Shown piece after piece: positions 1 through 17,603 of a stretch of 64,000 nt of DNA (within the stretch, counting starts at the first letter, position 1; the number at the start of each line of letters is the position of its first letter). Under the pieces are notes generated by a model. That model had not been told where the DNA came from. It made no database searches and worked only from the letters and a program-made list of their open reading frames with translations. This stretch comes from Maylandia zebra (taxonomy: Eukaryota > Chordata > Actinopteri > Cichliformes > Cichlidae): contig NC_135174.1 of the NCBI RefSeq assembly GCF_041146795.1, forward strand, positions 22,716,878 to 22,780,877, given 5' to 3'. The translations under genes were made by a program, and so were the position numbers.

Positions 1-80
1 AGAAATAACCATTTTTACTTAAAATAACTTTATTCAAACAGAGTCAGAGGATGTGAGCAATTATCAGCTGTCTGTTGAAT

Positions 81-411
81 TTATAGGTAATTCATCTCAA
101 GCTGTTTTGAAGCACCTTTCACAAGTTGGATTGGTTTAATAGGCAGTTCACACACTATATTGCCAAAAGTATTAATATCATCCAAATCACTGAACTCAGT
201 TGATCCAATAACTTCCATTGCCATGTGTGTAAAAATAAATAAATAAATGAAGCAACTAAACAAGCAGACTGTTTCTAATCTGCTCTGATGAACTCGGTGA
301 ATTTCACCATGGTACCATAATAGGATGCCACTTGTTCAACAAGTCCAAATGAAACTTGCTTGCTACTAATTAATCCCCAGTCAACTGTATTATAACAAAG
401 TAGGAACGACT
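81..411 (-). other. Possible 3' end of a minus-strand gene (two coding-like stretches)
   Basis: Two minus-strand open stretches look coding. One ends at a stop at 275-277 and reads upstream to about 411, where the minus strand shows a TTACAG acceptor-like site; it contains VDWGLISSKQVSFG. The other ends at a stop at 81-83 and runs up to about 225-263, containing DDINTFGNIVCELPIKPIQ. A minus-strand AATAAA lies at about 30-35, just past the second stop. I do not recognise either peptide. They could be alternative terminal exons of a host gene, or remnants of a transposon protein. If real, the gene would sit inside or upstream of gene A on the opposite strand. Confidence 0.25.
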
Positions 412-1149
412 GTAACTAAAATCACATAGGGAGGGGAGGTAAGCAGATGCTGAGGCACGTAGTGCGCAGATGTCACAACCTTTTATGCACATTAAATTGC
501 TACAGACCTCCATACTTCATGTGGCCTTCAGCAAAGCTCAACAACAGAGCTTTCCAGTTGCTGCTTCCAGCTCAGCACAAACACAGGCAGCTCTCCTGTC
601 GGGTCCCGGCATCCTTTCGAAATGGGAAAGGTATGACCAGGTGATGGAGAATAGCTGTGTGCATCAGCCTCCTCTGACACCACACCCCGAACCCACCCCT
701 CTTTTGAACTTAAAAAAAAAAAAATAATAAATAAATAAATAAATATATATATATATATATTTATTTATTTTTTTCAACAAAATCTATTACAATTGGATTT
801 TAAATCATATTGGATCATATAATGAAAGACTATTCAGCATACAGAAGCAATGACAAAATATAACACATCTGTCTCTACTGCAATAGATCCAAAGACTGGT
901 TGGAGGATGTGTTTGTGTCAGAAAGGGGGGGATTTTCTTGTAAAATAAAGAAGGGCCTAGCAAAAACTAAGTTTGGGAACCACTGGCCTAGTCAATGGTA
1001 TCTCTTCACCTCTAGTACTAGCAGGTTTTACTAAGATAAAATAAGATATAGCTGCAGACATAATAAATAGTCATTTATAGCATGATGCAAACTGTTTTCC
1101 ATAGTATGATAATACATTGTTTTCATTACAAACATATTCTTTTATACAG
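412..1149. other. Non-coding stretch before gene A exon 6, with A-rich/TA tract
   Basis: No supported gene. A run of A followed by ATAAATAA and TA repeats at about 710-768 resembles the tail of a retroposed sequence, and the preceding 430-705 block could be its body, but I cannot name the family. The sequence from about 1080 leads into the pyrimidine-rich acceptor of gene A exon 6. Confidence 0.3.
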
Positions 1150-7503
<6,354 letters not shown>

Positions 7504-8713
7504 GGCTAAAGTTAAAAAACCTAAAAGAACTAAAGCAAAAAAGAAAACACACAAACGTATTTTTTACTCTGTGTTATATATTTGCAGTTAATTTCTATTT
7601 GTCCGAAACAAAAACATTTTAGAAACCAGAAAAAATTTCTGAAATTGTACTCTGATCTCGAGTGTTAGGAGTGTTGTGATCAGTGTCAGGTCATAGTCAA
7701 AAAAGTAATGTATTACACATATTACCCAGAACACTTTTCTTAAAAGTAATGCAATAAATTACTCCAATTAGAAAATAATTAATTATACTGGCATTAACAT
7801 TATTTTCACCTTATTCTGTAAAATAACCTGAAACAAACTTTCATAATAACCATTTAAAAGTATAAACTGAGTCTACAGTCCACCACAGCAACACAAATCC
7901 CTATCGCGACAAGGACGCACATATGATCTTTCTCTTAGTATTTAGGTATGAACACAAAGCTGACAGTACAAGCAAAGATGAAAACCAGCACACAAATTGT
8001 TAAAAAAAAAACAAAAAACCATCGCCACAGTGATTCTAGAATTCAGAGAAAAAAGTACGCATTGTTTCACGATTTATAAGATGGAGCATTAGTTGTATAT
8101 TCATAGTTTATTATTTAAGTGTAGCTCCTGACCTGATGCTTCCTTGTACAGTTTGCCCTTGTTGAGTTTGAGTGTATTAGCTAGTTCCAGTTTTATTTTT
8201 CCTACTTTATTTATTCTTGTGGTATTGTGTTTAGTTCCCTTCCTGTTTCCACTCTCTGTATTTGCAGTGTATTTATAACCTTACCCTTTCTTTGATTTCT
8301 ATTAGAGTATTTTGTATCAGTATACTACCCAAAGAGCTTTATTTGTCTAATTAACATAGAAAAAATCACATCATTTAGTGGTCATTAAAGTGTGTTCAGA
8401 TTTATTTATTTATCACATTTAATATATTTAACTTATTGATGATGATTTATCTCATAAATTGTGAAACAATGCTGACTTTTTTTCTTGGAATTCTGGATGA
8501 AAAAGACGTCCCCACTTTTTGTTTTGTTTTTTCCAATGTCTCCAGTTCTCTTTTGTACATAAGCTGGTTTTAAAAGTTAAACAATTCTAAAAAGTTCTAA
8601 ATCACTAGTTTCAGCCTATCTGAATAAAAGACTGAGTATAACATGTTCTAATATGCTAGTGCTTTCTCAATAGAGAACACAGGACATAATGTTCAAAGTG
8701 AAAATATAGCAGA
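7504..8713. other. AT-rich 3' flank of gene A; no gene seen
   Basis: Sequence after the gene A stop. A candidate polyadenylation signal AATAAA occurs at 7753-7758, 250 bp beyond the stop. No other gene or recognisable element. Confidence 0.4.
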
Positions 8714-8835
8714 TTGTTATTGTTACATATTTATTACAATATTATTAGAAGAAAATTAGCCTTTTCTTTTACAATTGTAAGAGAAAAGGCTAATTTTCTT
8801 CTAACAATATTGTAATAAATATGTAACAATAACAA
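8714..8835. mobile_element. 122-bp near-perfect palindrome (hairpin MITE-like)
   Basis: Two 61-nt arms with no spacer and only two mismatches, centred between 8774 and 8775 (ACAA/TTGT). The arms start TTGTTATTGTTACATATT. It is AT-rich and non-coding. A fold-back MITE is the simplest reading; no clear target duplication was identified. Confidence 0.85.
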
Positions 8836-8929
8836 ACAAAACATACGTATACGTAACAATTACACATCAGTCATATAAAAAGGTTCTGTTCAAAATGAAT
8901 CATAGGTGTTTTCATACTGGCTTTGGCCA

Positions 8930-9440
8930 AACTTTCCTTGAGCAGTGTCTTTGCATGTTTTATGTACTTGTATACATGTATCCCATAGTCCTTAATTATG
9001 TGTCTGTTTCCAGTAGTATGTTTAATATACTCATCTTAAGGATATAATAAAAGGGTATGATAATATTCACTTGATAAGAAATATACACACTGTTGATGTT
9101 CTTTTACATACATAATGAATATGTTTAAAGTATACTGTACTGGAAGTTTAGGCTTTTAATAAACAACTAAACATAAATACGTGGCAATATGAAGTAATGT
9201 ACTTGTGTGTGCTGTATATCCTTCATTTACATGTGCATCCTACTAGAACATTGCAGTAAACGTTAGAAACATCTTGCTGCTCCTTTCATTGTATATTTTT
9301 GTGTGTGTGTGGCACAACCAACAGATTTAGAGTAATTAGAGTGTAAATTTCCATGAAATGAGGTGCTGCAGGTAAAGGCAAGTTTTTAAACACACAAATT
9401 GCATAATTCCTCCAAACTTAACTACCTTTCGTAGCAGTAC
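8930..9440 (+). repeat. Gene A downstream block duplicated after genes B and C
   Basis: Around 9180-9330 (GGCAATATGAAGTAATG, TGTATATCCTTCATTTACAT, TGGCACAACCAAC) the sequence aligns with 45640-45775 downstream of gene C (GGCAATATAAAGCAATG, TGTATATCTTTCATTTACAT, TTGCACAACCAAC). Around 9115-9150 it aligns with 29998-30035 downstream of gene B. This shows that the duplicated unit extends well over 1 kb past the last exon. Confidence 0.6.
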
Positions 9441-10069
9441 ATCCTGGTTTGAATCGAGGTGATGAAGAAAACGTTCATGTTCTCCCGGCTGCTCTCCTTG
9501 GAAAGTGACAGTATCATGGAGTGAGTGAGTGTCCGCTGAGTCTATGGTAGCCTGATTGTTCTATCATGTGCTAATAGAATGATGGACTCACTCATAGGAC
9601 ACTGGGAAAAGGTTAACACAAGTTTATTTACAGAATGTGATGCGGAAAAAACTAAACTAGAAATGCACCGTCTCTAATGCTGTGGGTTGGAGGGCAGAGG
9701 AGATGCAGGAGATGCATCTCAGACAGAAAAAAATACAGGACAGTTTTCCAAATCTTTAATGAATGTATGGTTTTATGATAAAAGGCAAACATTTTCAAAT
9801 GTGACAGCTTTTACATACTGTGTTCATGGATGTATTGTAGTAGGACATGAAGAGGCTTGGTGTGACAAGAGGATGCTAAGGATAGAGGTCCACATTTAGA
9901 GGTGCAACCTGCCCACCAAGTCTATTGTTACGAAATAAAAACTGTGTGTGTGACGTATAGCAGAACTATAGATATGTAGTTTGCCTGGCAAGGCTTTCAG
10001 AACTGGGGAACGTCTTCGCAGAGACGAAGACGTACCCCTGTCGCCAAAAGAATTCAAAAGAACGGAATT

Positions 10070-10180
10070 TAATACTATCCAGCAGTGGTGAGCCCATAAT
10101 ATGTTCTGTTTGCATGTGTTTTTCATGGTTTCTTAATCACATCATCATATATCATGACATTGTTTATCTTACAGATGGAA
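10070..10180 (+). pseudogene. Relic of another receptor copy: end of exon 6 plus intron 6
   Basis: From 10090 the sequence GTGAGCCCATAATATGTTCT then GTTTGC matches the start of intron 6 in gene D (GTGAGTCCATAACATGTTTT then GTTTAG). A CATCA/ATATCAT stretch near 10140-10155 also corresponds, and a TTATCTTACAG acceptor-like site follows at 10174. The 20 bp before it (TTTAATACTATCCAGCAGTG) weakly resembles the end of exon 6. No intact exon remains, and the similarity is short, so this is tentative. Confidence 0.35.
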
Positions 10181-11708
10181 TATGAGTTAGAATTAGAATT
10201 CATTCAGATTTACCTGCTTAGAGCCTCGTCACATGATGCTGACGTAGACACAGCACAAGTGGTTATTCATCACCATGACAAAGAAATTATACCTGAACCC
10301 CCAATTCTGCCATTAGCCACATTTGTTCACACCCTACCAAGTTGTGATCACACATATTTCCAATTTAACCTTCATAATGAAAACAAGTTGCTAACAAAAG
10401 TTGCTATAATTTAAGTTAATTTGTTTATCCATTTTCTTCTTATTCAATTCAGGATTGTAGGCAGGCTAGTATTTAAATCCTTAAATACATCAAGGTGATG
10501 AATTCATGGATTGTAGGTGTGACGGCCAGTTGAAGGATGGGAAAGAGCCAGTCCATCTCTCCACCTAAGAAAGAGGCAAGAGAGATTAAACAAAAGGAAA
10601 TAAAACCAGCCTGTCTAGAAAAGTCTATTCATTTTACAGACAAGCTGCGCTCATAAAATTTTCATACTAGCTCTCACAATGGAATTATCTTGTTATTATT
10701 AAACCACCAGCTTCTACCTGAATAAAAAAAACTTATAGGCAATTAATTTAGGTAAAAATCAGATAACTGCAAAGGTAAACAGCTAAAGGTAATATGTCTA
10801 TCTGCCAGGTCATTTTTATTATAACTGCTTCGTATTTTAATGTTGAAACAACACTGCACTGCTTGCCACAGGAGTCACTTTTGCTTCCAGCAGCATGCAA
10901 GGGGCTGAGTACTGTATGACAGCTGCTTATTCAGTTCTACTCCAGGCTTTTTTGGTTTTGTTTTTACTTCAGTATAATGTGTCATTAATTCATTGTAAAA
11001 TGACATTCTGTAAAAATACAGTACAGTGTACTGTATAAATGTGAAGGAATTTTCTCTGTTAATTATCTACAGGTATTGTATTTCTTAAATATTGCATTGC
11101 GGTAGCAAACCCCGAAAGGAGGCAAAAGTAAGAGGGAGGCCAGCCATTGCACTGACAGGCTTCATTTTAGTGCTAAATATTAAAGCTTTTATTAAAATAA
11201 CGTTTTTTTTTTTCAAAAGACTCAGTGTTTTTATTTAGAAATAATTGTTAATATCTTTGTTAACTGGATCTGCCAGATAAGTCTGGAATATTTTGCTGTC
11301 TCTTTTTGAAAATAATCATGATTTAAGTTTAATATGACTTAATCTTTCCATTCTAGCCAATAATACAGTTTTTTTATTTTATTGTTTATGATACCCCTAG
11401 TTTTAGCCGTGAGAGGCTGGTGTTCAGTCATTTTAGCATACAACTCAGAGTAGCATACATTGCATTAATTCGCATATGCATTGTACAATAATTTCACCAT
11501 GTCAATAGGAGCTATCAGTTCGGCATACAGATGACAGAGAGTAAGTAAATTATGTTTATTTTAATATAGGCACATTCTTCTTTGACTTGACAGAACACTG
11601 GATAAAGCGCAGTATTCATAAATACTATATTTAGCTGCCTGCTTCTCTCTGGGCTTTAAACAGCTTTGACTGCTAGTTGGCTAATGAGCTAAAGTCAGTG
11701 TTGTAGAT
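10181..11708. other. Spacer with no recognised gene
   Basis: An 86-codon open frame at 10154-10414 has no family features that I recognise and no splice context. The remainder is AT-rich and unannotated. Confidence 0.3.
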
Positions 11709-11784
11709 CAGTGTTTCCCAACCACTTGTTGTGCCGTGAGAAATGATCAGGTGTGCCGTGGAACATTACCTCATTAACTATTAA

Positions 11785-12970
11785 TACTTATAGCAAAACC
11801 ACTCACTGAGTTTGCAAAACTAAAAGCACAAACACTGCTTTGCACTCAGTTTGCCGTTTTGTAACACAGACTTTGTAAAACTGTAGGTAAAATCCACTGC
11901 AAAGCACTCTTTTTGCAGAACTGTAAACACAACTCACTGCTTTGCACTCAATTTCCAAATGATCAACACACTTCTAGCAAAACTATACACATTTATGGCT
12001 ATTATTTACACTACTTTGCCAACTGTCTGGCACACTGTCACATGTGAAAACTATTTTAGATAATTAGTTCACTTTGCAATCAGCCTAAGCACTATAAATA
12101 AGCTACAGGTAAGCTGTGTGTGTGGAGTACAATGGAGGGAGAAGGAAGAGTGAGAAGTAGAGGAGGCTGAGGAAGAGGACGTGGAGGTGAAGAAGTAGGA
12201 CGAAGAGGACGACAAGGACAAGGAGGAGCAAGAGGAGGACGAGTAGAAGAAGAAGAAGAAGAAATAGAATTACTGATGACATCAGAGCTACAATAGTGGA
12301 CCATGTAATCAACCATGGAAAGACCCTGAGGGAAGCTGGCCAACAGGTTCAGCCTTACTTGAGCTGCTACACTGTAGCAAGATCATAAGGACATTTCAAA
12401 ATGAGAATCGGTTAGTACAGTCACTTTGCACAAAGACTTGTAGCACTGCCATATGCTAATGAGAAACACAACAATACCATAGATGTAAAATTCCAGAAGA
12501 TAATTTCCCCGGTGCCTTGGACTAGAGGACATTGCATGTGATGTAGACGAAATTTTGTAGCTGGATCCAGAGAGACGACACAATGTAGACTGATTTGTTT
12601 TTTTTCCTCACTGAAATTACTATTTTGTTTTGACTTCGAAATAAACACTTGTGTTTGTTTTGATGTGTGTGACTAAACACCAGTACTTGAAGTTTGGATC
12701 CCTCTGTGTTTACGGACCTATGACAAAAGTATGACCTCAAACTGACATGGCCTACCTTTTGCACAGAAAAGCAAAAGCCAGATGTGGTTTTTATTCATAC
12801 CATCAGTGTGTAGTTGGTGCATTGTGTGCTTATTAATGTAATGGCTTGTGTTAACTGTTTGATACAAAAATACCATTTTTACGAAGGTTTGGAGAGTTAA
12901 GCATGTTTATTAGCTTTTACAAGAAAACTACAACGTTTTGCTGATTTGGTGAAGGGTTTTGCAAAAATAG
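11785..12970 (+). mobile_element. Mariner/Tc1-like element nested in the hAT element
   Basis: Similar inverted ends: GCAAAACCACTCACTGAGTT at the left and GCAAAACCCTTCACCAAATC on the other strand at the right. From 12131 a broken transposase starts with an Arg/Gly-rich, GA-rich segment and continues (after a frameshift and stops) with VDHVINHGKTLREAGQQVQP, then a large deletion, then a piece near 12510-12580 matching the C-terminus. The disruption leaves it non-coding. Boundaries are approximate. Confidence 0.65.
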
Positions 12971-13310
12971 CCAATAGTTACAAAAAACGTGCTTAAGCCA
13001 TCAGAAAAAACTGTAAATGGGTTGCCAATTGCTAGTAAAACTGAAGAAGACAAAGAAGAAATTACATAATAGTCATGCTGTGAGTAAGACAACGCAGCGC
13101 GTAATAACAATAGATACGTTTTTGAAAAGAAAAAGTAGCCAATCTGACCAGGGTCCTGGAGTAAATTCCGACCCTACCATGAGTAGTGGTAAGAAGAAAG
13201 CAAAAAAGGTATACCAGGGCAAACGCCAAGCCAATTCTGCTATACCTGGTCCGTGGGGGGAAATTATCAATACGTTTTTTGTGAAAAAAATTATTTCGTG
13301 GTGTGCCGTG

Positions 13311-13353
<43 letters not shown>
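13311..13353. repeat. Poly(T) tract
   Basis: About 42 consecutive T at the right end of the hAT element. Confidence 0.95.
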
Positions 13354-13656
13354 CAAAACACTAATGTAGATAACTGGGAAAAGTTAAAAATTCATGGTTC
13401 CACTTAGGTATAGACAGGAAGGAATAGTTTTAGGACTCTAATAACTTCTACAGTAATACTTCTGTTTTACAGTTGTCTCTACTTTAGACTTTTAAAGGGT
13501 TTCAGGCAGAGTTTCACTAAACCCAGTTTTAGCCTCAGACCTGCCTGGCAGATGCAGTTTTACCTCAGCATATTTATCATTATGTCCATGTTGTAGCACA
13601 TAGAAATATTTAATTAACATTTTCAAGCAGACACATTTTCTCTGCAACTATTTCTT

Positions 13657-14216
13657 TGTCATGGTCGTTGACCCAGCATTTTGTGTTTAATATGATTATT
13701 GTCTTCTGTTCTAGTTTATTCTGATTTTGGTATCCTGTGTCCTCCCCTTGTGGCCGGTTCGTGTCCCTGAGTTCGTGTTGTGGATTTCCTGTTTTATTTT
13801 GAAGGTCTGTGTCTGTTGCTACTGTGTTCAGCTTGTATCCTCCAGTCGTCTTTTCTATTAGGATCAGCTGTGCTTCCCCCCTCTGTGTGATTACCCGATT
13901 ACCTTGTGTGTGTGTGTGTGTGTATATATAGTGGGTGTCGGTCTGTGCTTGTTGTCGGCTCGTCTGCGTTTCATGGTGTTTGGTTCTCTGTTTTCACCCT
14001 GCCCTTCACCCTGCCCTTCACCCTGTTTTGTCATTATTTTCAGGTTAGCTCTTAGTTTGCCCAGTTTAGGTTCCTTCAGTTATTTGTCATGCCTCCTTGC
14101 CTGTTTTGTCACTCCGCCACTTTGTAAATAAACATCACTCATATCAACAGTCTACTGCCTGCATTTTGAGTCCTCATTCTCACAACACCTCACGGCTCGC
14201 CCCGGCAGCCGTGACA
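13657..14216. repeat. T/C-rich interspersed repeat bounded by TGTCA[T/C]GG ends
   Basis: The left end is TGTCATGG and the right end is CCGTGACA, imperfect inverted ends of a 560-bp, strongly strand-asymmetric (T/C/G-rich) block. Internally there is a (TG)n run near 13904-13922 and three copies of an 11-12-bp unit CCCTTCACCCTG at about 13997-14024. A block at 38051-38632 has the same composition and TGTCAT/ATGACA ends. Class not determined. Confidence 0.45.
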
Positions 14217-14733
14217 GTCTTCATTCTAACTTTTGTTGAAATGTGTTGTTTGGTATAGTAATCTGTCTTTATCTATTTTTATTTTAATGTTTTATTATGT
14301 GGTTTACTATTATATGGGGAACAAGTCAGGCTTGTGTTGAGAGGGCTGTGGTCATCCATCTGTTTTGTTCTAATAACCCAAATTTCAGGAGCGCCTTCTT
14401 TAGTTGTTCAGTTTTATAATTTTCCATTGTATAGTTGAAGTAAATGTCCATAAATAGTACAGAGAGTGTACTGTAAATCTACAGAACTTTCCATTTTACC
14501 ACTTATGGAAAGGTCCGTGAACTATTCTAAAAACATCATTTTTTTTTATCTCTTTTTTTACAGTGTAACATATGCACCATTCTTCAAGGGGCATGCAAAT
14601 ACCATCTCATATCATATTGCAATTGATTCAACTGTTGTTGTATCCTTCCCTCTATAAGACATGTTTTGCTATTAATAAACCAACATTATATGCTGATGCC
14701 TAATGGAAAAGTATTATTTTAATGTCCTTTTAA

Positions 14734-14881
14734 CCCTCTCAAGGCAGGCGTTGCCGATTTGCAACGAACAACCGGATTACCCCACATACATATTTTATGA
14801 GGTTTTTTTTTTACTCAGAAGTACCACTGCAGGACTTGGTTGTGCATTAGCAACACAAAGTTTAATTTGAGCCTGAGAGGG
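14734..14881. mobile_element. piggyBac-like MITE
   Basis: The 148-bp segment has inverted ends CCCTCTCAAGGC and, on the other strand, CCCTCTCAGGC, and is flanked directly on both sides by TTAA (14730-14733 and 14882-14885). TTAA duplication with CCCT ends is the mark of the piggyBac superfamily. No coding capacity. Confidence 0.75.
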
Positions 14882-14885
14882 TTAA

Positions 14886-16836
14886 GATATTTGCCCAGTA
14901 ACCTAAGTAGAGCCAATAATGTCAGTAATTGACTAAAGTGGATGCATTTATCGTGGTGAAAGTAAATGGCAGCATGAAGGGAACTTGGAAATTGCCATGA
15001 AAGATGTTCTGCTTGAGGAGGGGGAAAAAACATAGCTGTCTTGCCTTTCTTAAACATGACCCAGCTGCCTCTTCTGATGGAGCACTTAACTGTGGTCTCT
15101 CCCACTTCCCTGTTCTTTCACGTTGCTATTGTGACTGTATGAAAGCTTTTACCCACATCCTGAAATCTGTGGCTGAATAGATTTTGAAATTCTATATGTG
15201 GCTCAGGACCATTGAAATGGACACTTTTTACAACCAGTTCCAAAAGTGTTGAGACGTTGTGTAAAATGTTAATAGAATCCAAATTTGGAATTATCTCATA
15301 AATCCAACTAATGTTTTTCACAGCTAATGATAGAAAATATCATGTGTTTAAACTGAGAAACTGTACGATTTTAAGAAAAGAAAAGAAAACTATTAGGCCA
15401 TTTTGAAAATGATGGCAGAAATTATTGCACAAAAAGTTGGTAGTTATACAGTGTAATGGTACAAAGAAACAGCAGGAGAAAAACTTTGCAAATTGTTAGG
15501 TTTACTGGCAAAAGGCCAGTAACAGGTTGAGCAGAGATTCAATCAGCAAGAGCGGTGTCTATAAATTGTGGAACAGAATAATGATCTGCAATGTAAAACT
15601 GTTAAGACTTTGAATATATAATCTACGCATATTTTATGATGGTACCTATCAAAAGTCCACTACATTAAAATAGGTATGGTTAACTGGGTATTAAGACATT
15701 GGCAGAGAAACATTTCCAGACACCACTGGGCTTCATTCACTATTGTTCTTACAAACAAATTAGTTTTCATAGAAAAGTCATCAACAGAAACATGATCTAT
15801 GTACAATGGCCAGTTTGGTTCTTACAGCTGTGCCTATGTTAATGAATGAGACTTGTTTGACTCGGTCCACAGGCCTATGCTCTCTGCCTACCATTTGTAT
15901 TTTATTCCAATTCAAACAGTAGGCAGTGATTTAATAATTGTTGATCTCTAATATGGAACATTACGTCTGCAGCATAAATAAGTATGATGATCTACCCCAG
16001 TACCCCATCTTTGTGATGTTGAAAGTTACCTGTTTAACATGAAATCCTGCTGCATAGCACAGACCTCTCAGTGCTGAAAACTATATAAATCACTTTGGCT
16101 CGCTTTAATACAGATCTTACTTGCTGTCAAATCTTGTTTATTTAAGGGTTAAGTTAGCTTGGAAGTTGTAGTGGGGTGAGCTAACTTATCTCAACTGTTT
16201 ATATTTGGTTCTAGGAGCAGGCAAGTTATTTACTTGGAGGTCTTTCTTTTTACCTTTCTTTATCAGGTATGTCAAATTTTGTGTTGGTGTTTTTTCATCT
16301 TGTGTCAAATATGTTTCATGTAAGTTTGTACTTTATGTTTAATGTAAAAATAAATACGAGCCCTTTTCTACAATTACAATTACCCTGCGGGAGAGGAGCT
16401 GGAACGGGCAAGTTATTGACTTGGAGGTCTTTATTTTTATCTTTCACCGTCAGACACAACCCAAGAACACATTGGTTACATCCAGATATCTTTTTGGGAG
16501 AAATACCTTGCTATTTTACAGAGACAATAGTAAACAACAGTGATGTGCAATACTGCAGATCTTGATAATAATTTAGCACCAGATACCAAAACTGATACTT
16601 ATGCTTTTAACTTATGAAGGCAGTTTATGCAGGGTACCTTTCAGGTTTTCATGCATTTTGAAACTGGAATTTTTGGAGACCTGAAATGTAAATGTACCTG
16701 TCTCTAAAGCACAACTTATGCTGTTTAAATGCAATACACCTCACAGTCAACACAAAAAGATTTAGACATTTTTCATAACTGATGTTTGAGCAATTTTTTT
16801 TCATAAAAAAAAGCTATTTTGCACAATTCAGCAGGC

Positions 16837-16850
<14 letters not shown>
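14886..16850. other. Spacer upstream of gene B; contains a local direct repeat
   Basis: No gene recognised. A roughly 45-bp imperfect direct repeat with GCAAGTTATT[T/G]ACTTGGAGG occurs at about 16218-16265 and 16408-16455; both copies end in a pyrimidine-rich run followed by CAG. Confidence 0.4.

Positions 16851-16917
<67 letters not shown>
16847..16917. repeat. (TG)n microsatellite
   Basis: About 35 TG units, preceded by a short TA run. Confidence 0.95.
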
Positions 16918-16918
<1 letters not shown>

Positions 16919-16919
16919 C

Positions 16920-17157
16920 AATACAAATACCAATGTTAGTTACGATACTATCAATATTTTAATTGATCTGCCCGCCTCTAGTAAACAACATGCTTTATCT
17001 ATTACAATAGCATGGCCTCTTAATAGAAGAGTCAAGGTATTGCAGAATCCAGCAGCTAGAATTCTTTTACATCCATTGAACTTTCACTATGCTACCCCAG
17101 TACTGAAGTCACTTTATAAGTATAATATATGAAATGCACTATATAAATAAAATATCC
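16920..17157 (+). mobile_element. L2-type LINE 3' fragment
   Basis: Encodes RRVKVLQNPAARILLHPLNF, the conserved 'VQNAAARIL' region of L2-type ORF2, followed directly by a short 3' tail GCACTATATAAATAAAATAT. Deleted internally and inactive. Confidence 0.7.
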
Positions 17158-17475
17158 ATTGGACAGTCCTGCCCGCAGTCCAGACCTTTCACCAAGTCAA
17201 AACATTTTGTGCATCATGCAAAGAAAAGGCCTTGAAAGAGTCAAGAGTGTTAAGAAGATAGAATCTTATACTATGTCAGACAAAAATGGGACAACATTCT
17301 GCTCCCAAAAGTCCAATAACTGGAATTTTCAGTTCTTAGATTGATGGACCTTTAAGTGGGGACACTATACAGTGGTAAACATGGCCCTGTCTCAGCATTT
17401 GAGTTGCTGTCATCAAGTTCAGTTAATGGATCAAATGCACTGAAAAGGCTGTTTTGTTGGGATCAATAGAGGACA
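17158..17475 (+). mobile_element. DDE transposon 3' fragment (Tc1/mariner-like)
   Basis: Encodes DSPARSPDLSPSQNILCIMQ, the 'PARSPDLNPIEN'-type motif near the catalytic end of Tc1/mariner-like transposases, then a degraded C-terminus (SDKNGTTFCSQKSNNWNFQ) and the characteristic downstream CAGTGGTAAACATGGCCCTG. It ends just before the gene B promoter region. Confidence 0.65.
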
Positions 17476-17478
17476 ATT

Positions 17479-17541
17479 ACTGTTGTTTTTTACATTTGCC
17501 CTGCCCTCTTTTAGGGCAGGGCAAATGTAAAAAACAACAGT
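17479..17541. promoter_or_regulatory. Gene B upstream element, embedded in a perfect 29-bp palindrome
   Basis: The motif ATTTGCCCTGCCC starts at 17494, 110 bp before the first ATG of gene B. It matches equivalently placed motifs upstream of genes C, D and E. Here it has been copied in inverted orientation: 17479-17507 and 17513-17541 are perfect 29-nt inverted repeats with a 5-nt loop. Conservation at a similar position upstream of four genes suggests a shared promoter site; the factor is unknown. Confidence 0.55.
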
Positions 17542-17603
17542 GATAGAACAGCAAGCATCTCGAGAAACCAGAGGACGAGGATGCTCATTAATCTCTGAAA
17601 GCC

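Larger units (their letters stand above)
11709..13363 (+). mobile_element. hAT element, containing a nested mariner-like element
   Basis: Ends CAGTGTTTCC (left) and TAGTGTTTTG on the other strand (right), flanked by near-identical 8-bp repeats TTGTAGAT (11701-11708) and ATGTAGAT (13364-13371). Between about 13090 and 13270 it encodes the N-terminus of a hAT transposase (DTFLKRKSSQS, then KKAKKVYQGKRQANSAIPGP), followed by a long T tract. A shorter member of the same family is at 49576-50111. The body is interrupted by another transposon at about 11785-12970. Confidence 0.7.

Noticed and set aside
16782-17132. 116-codon frame with a Cys-Val repeat
   Set aside because: Produced by reading through a (TG)n microsatellite into a LINE fragment.
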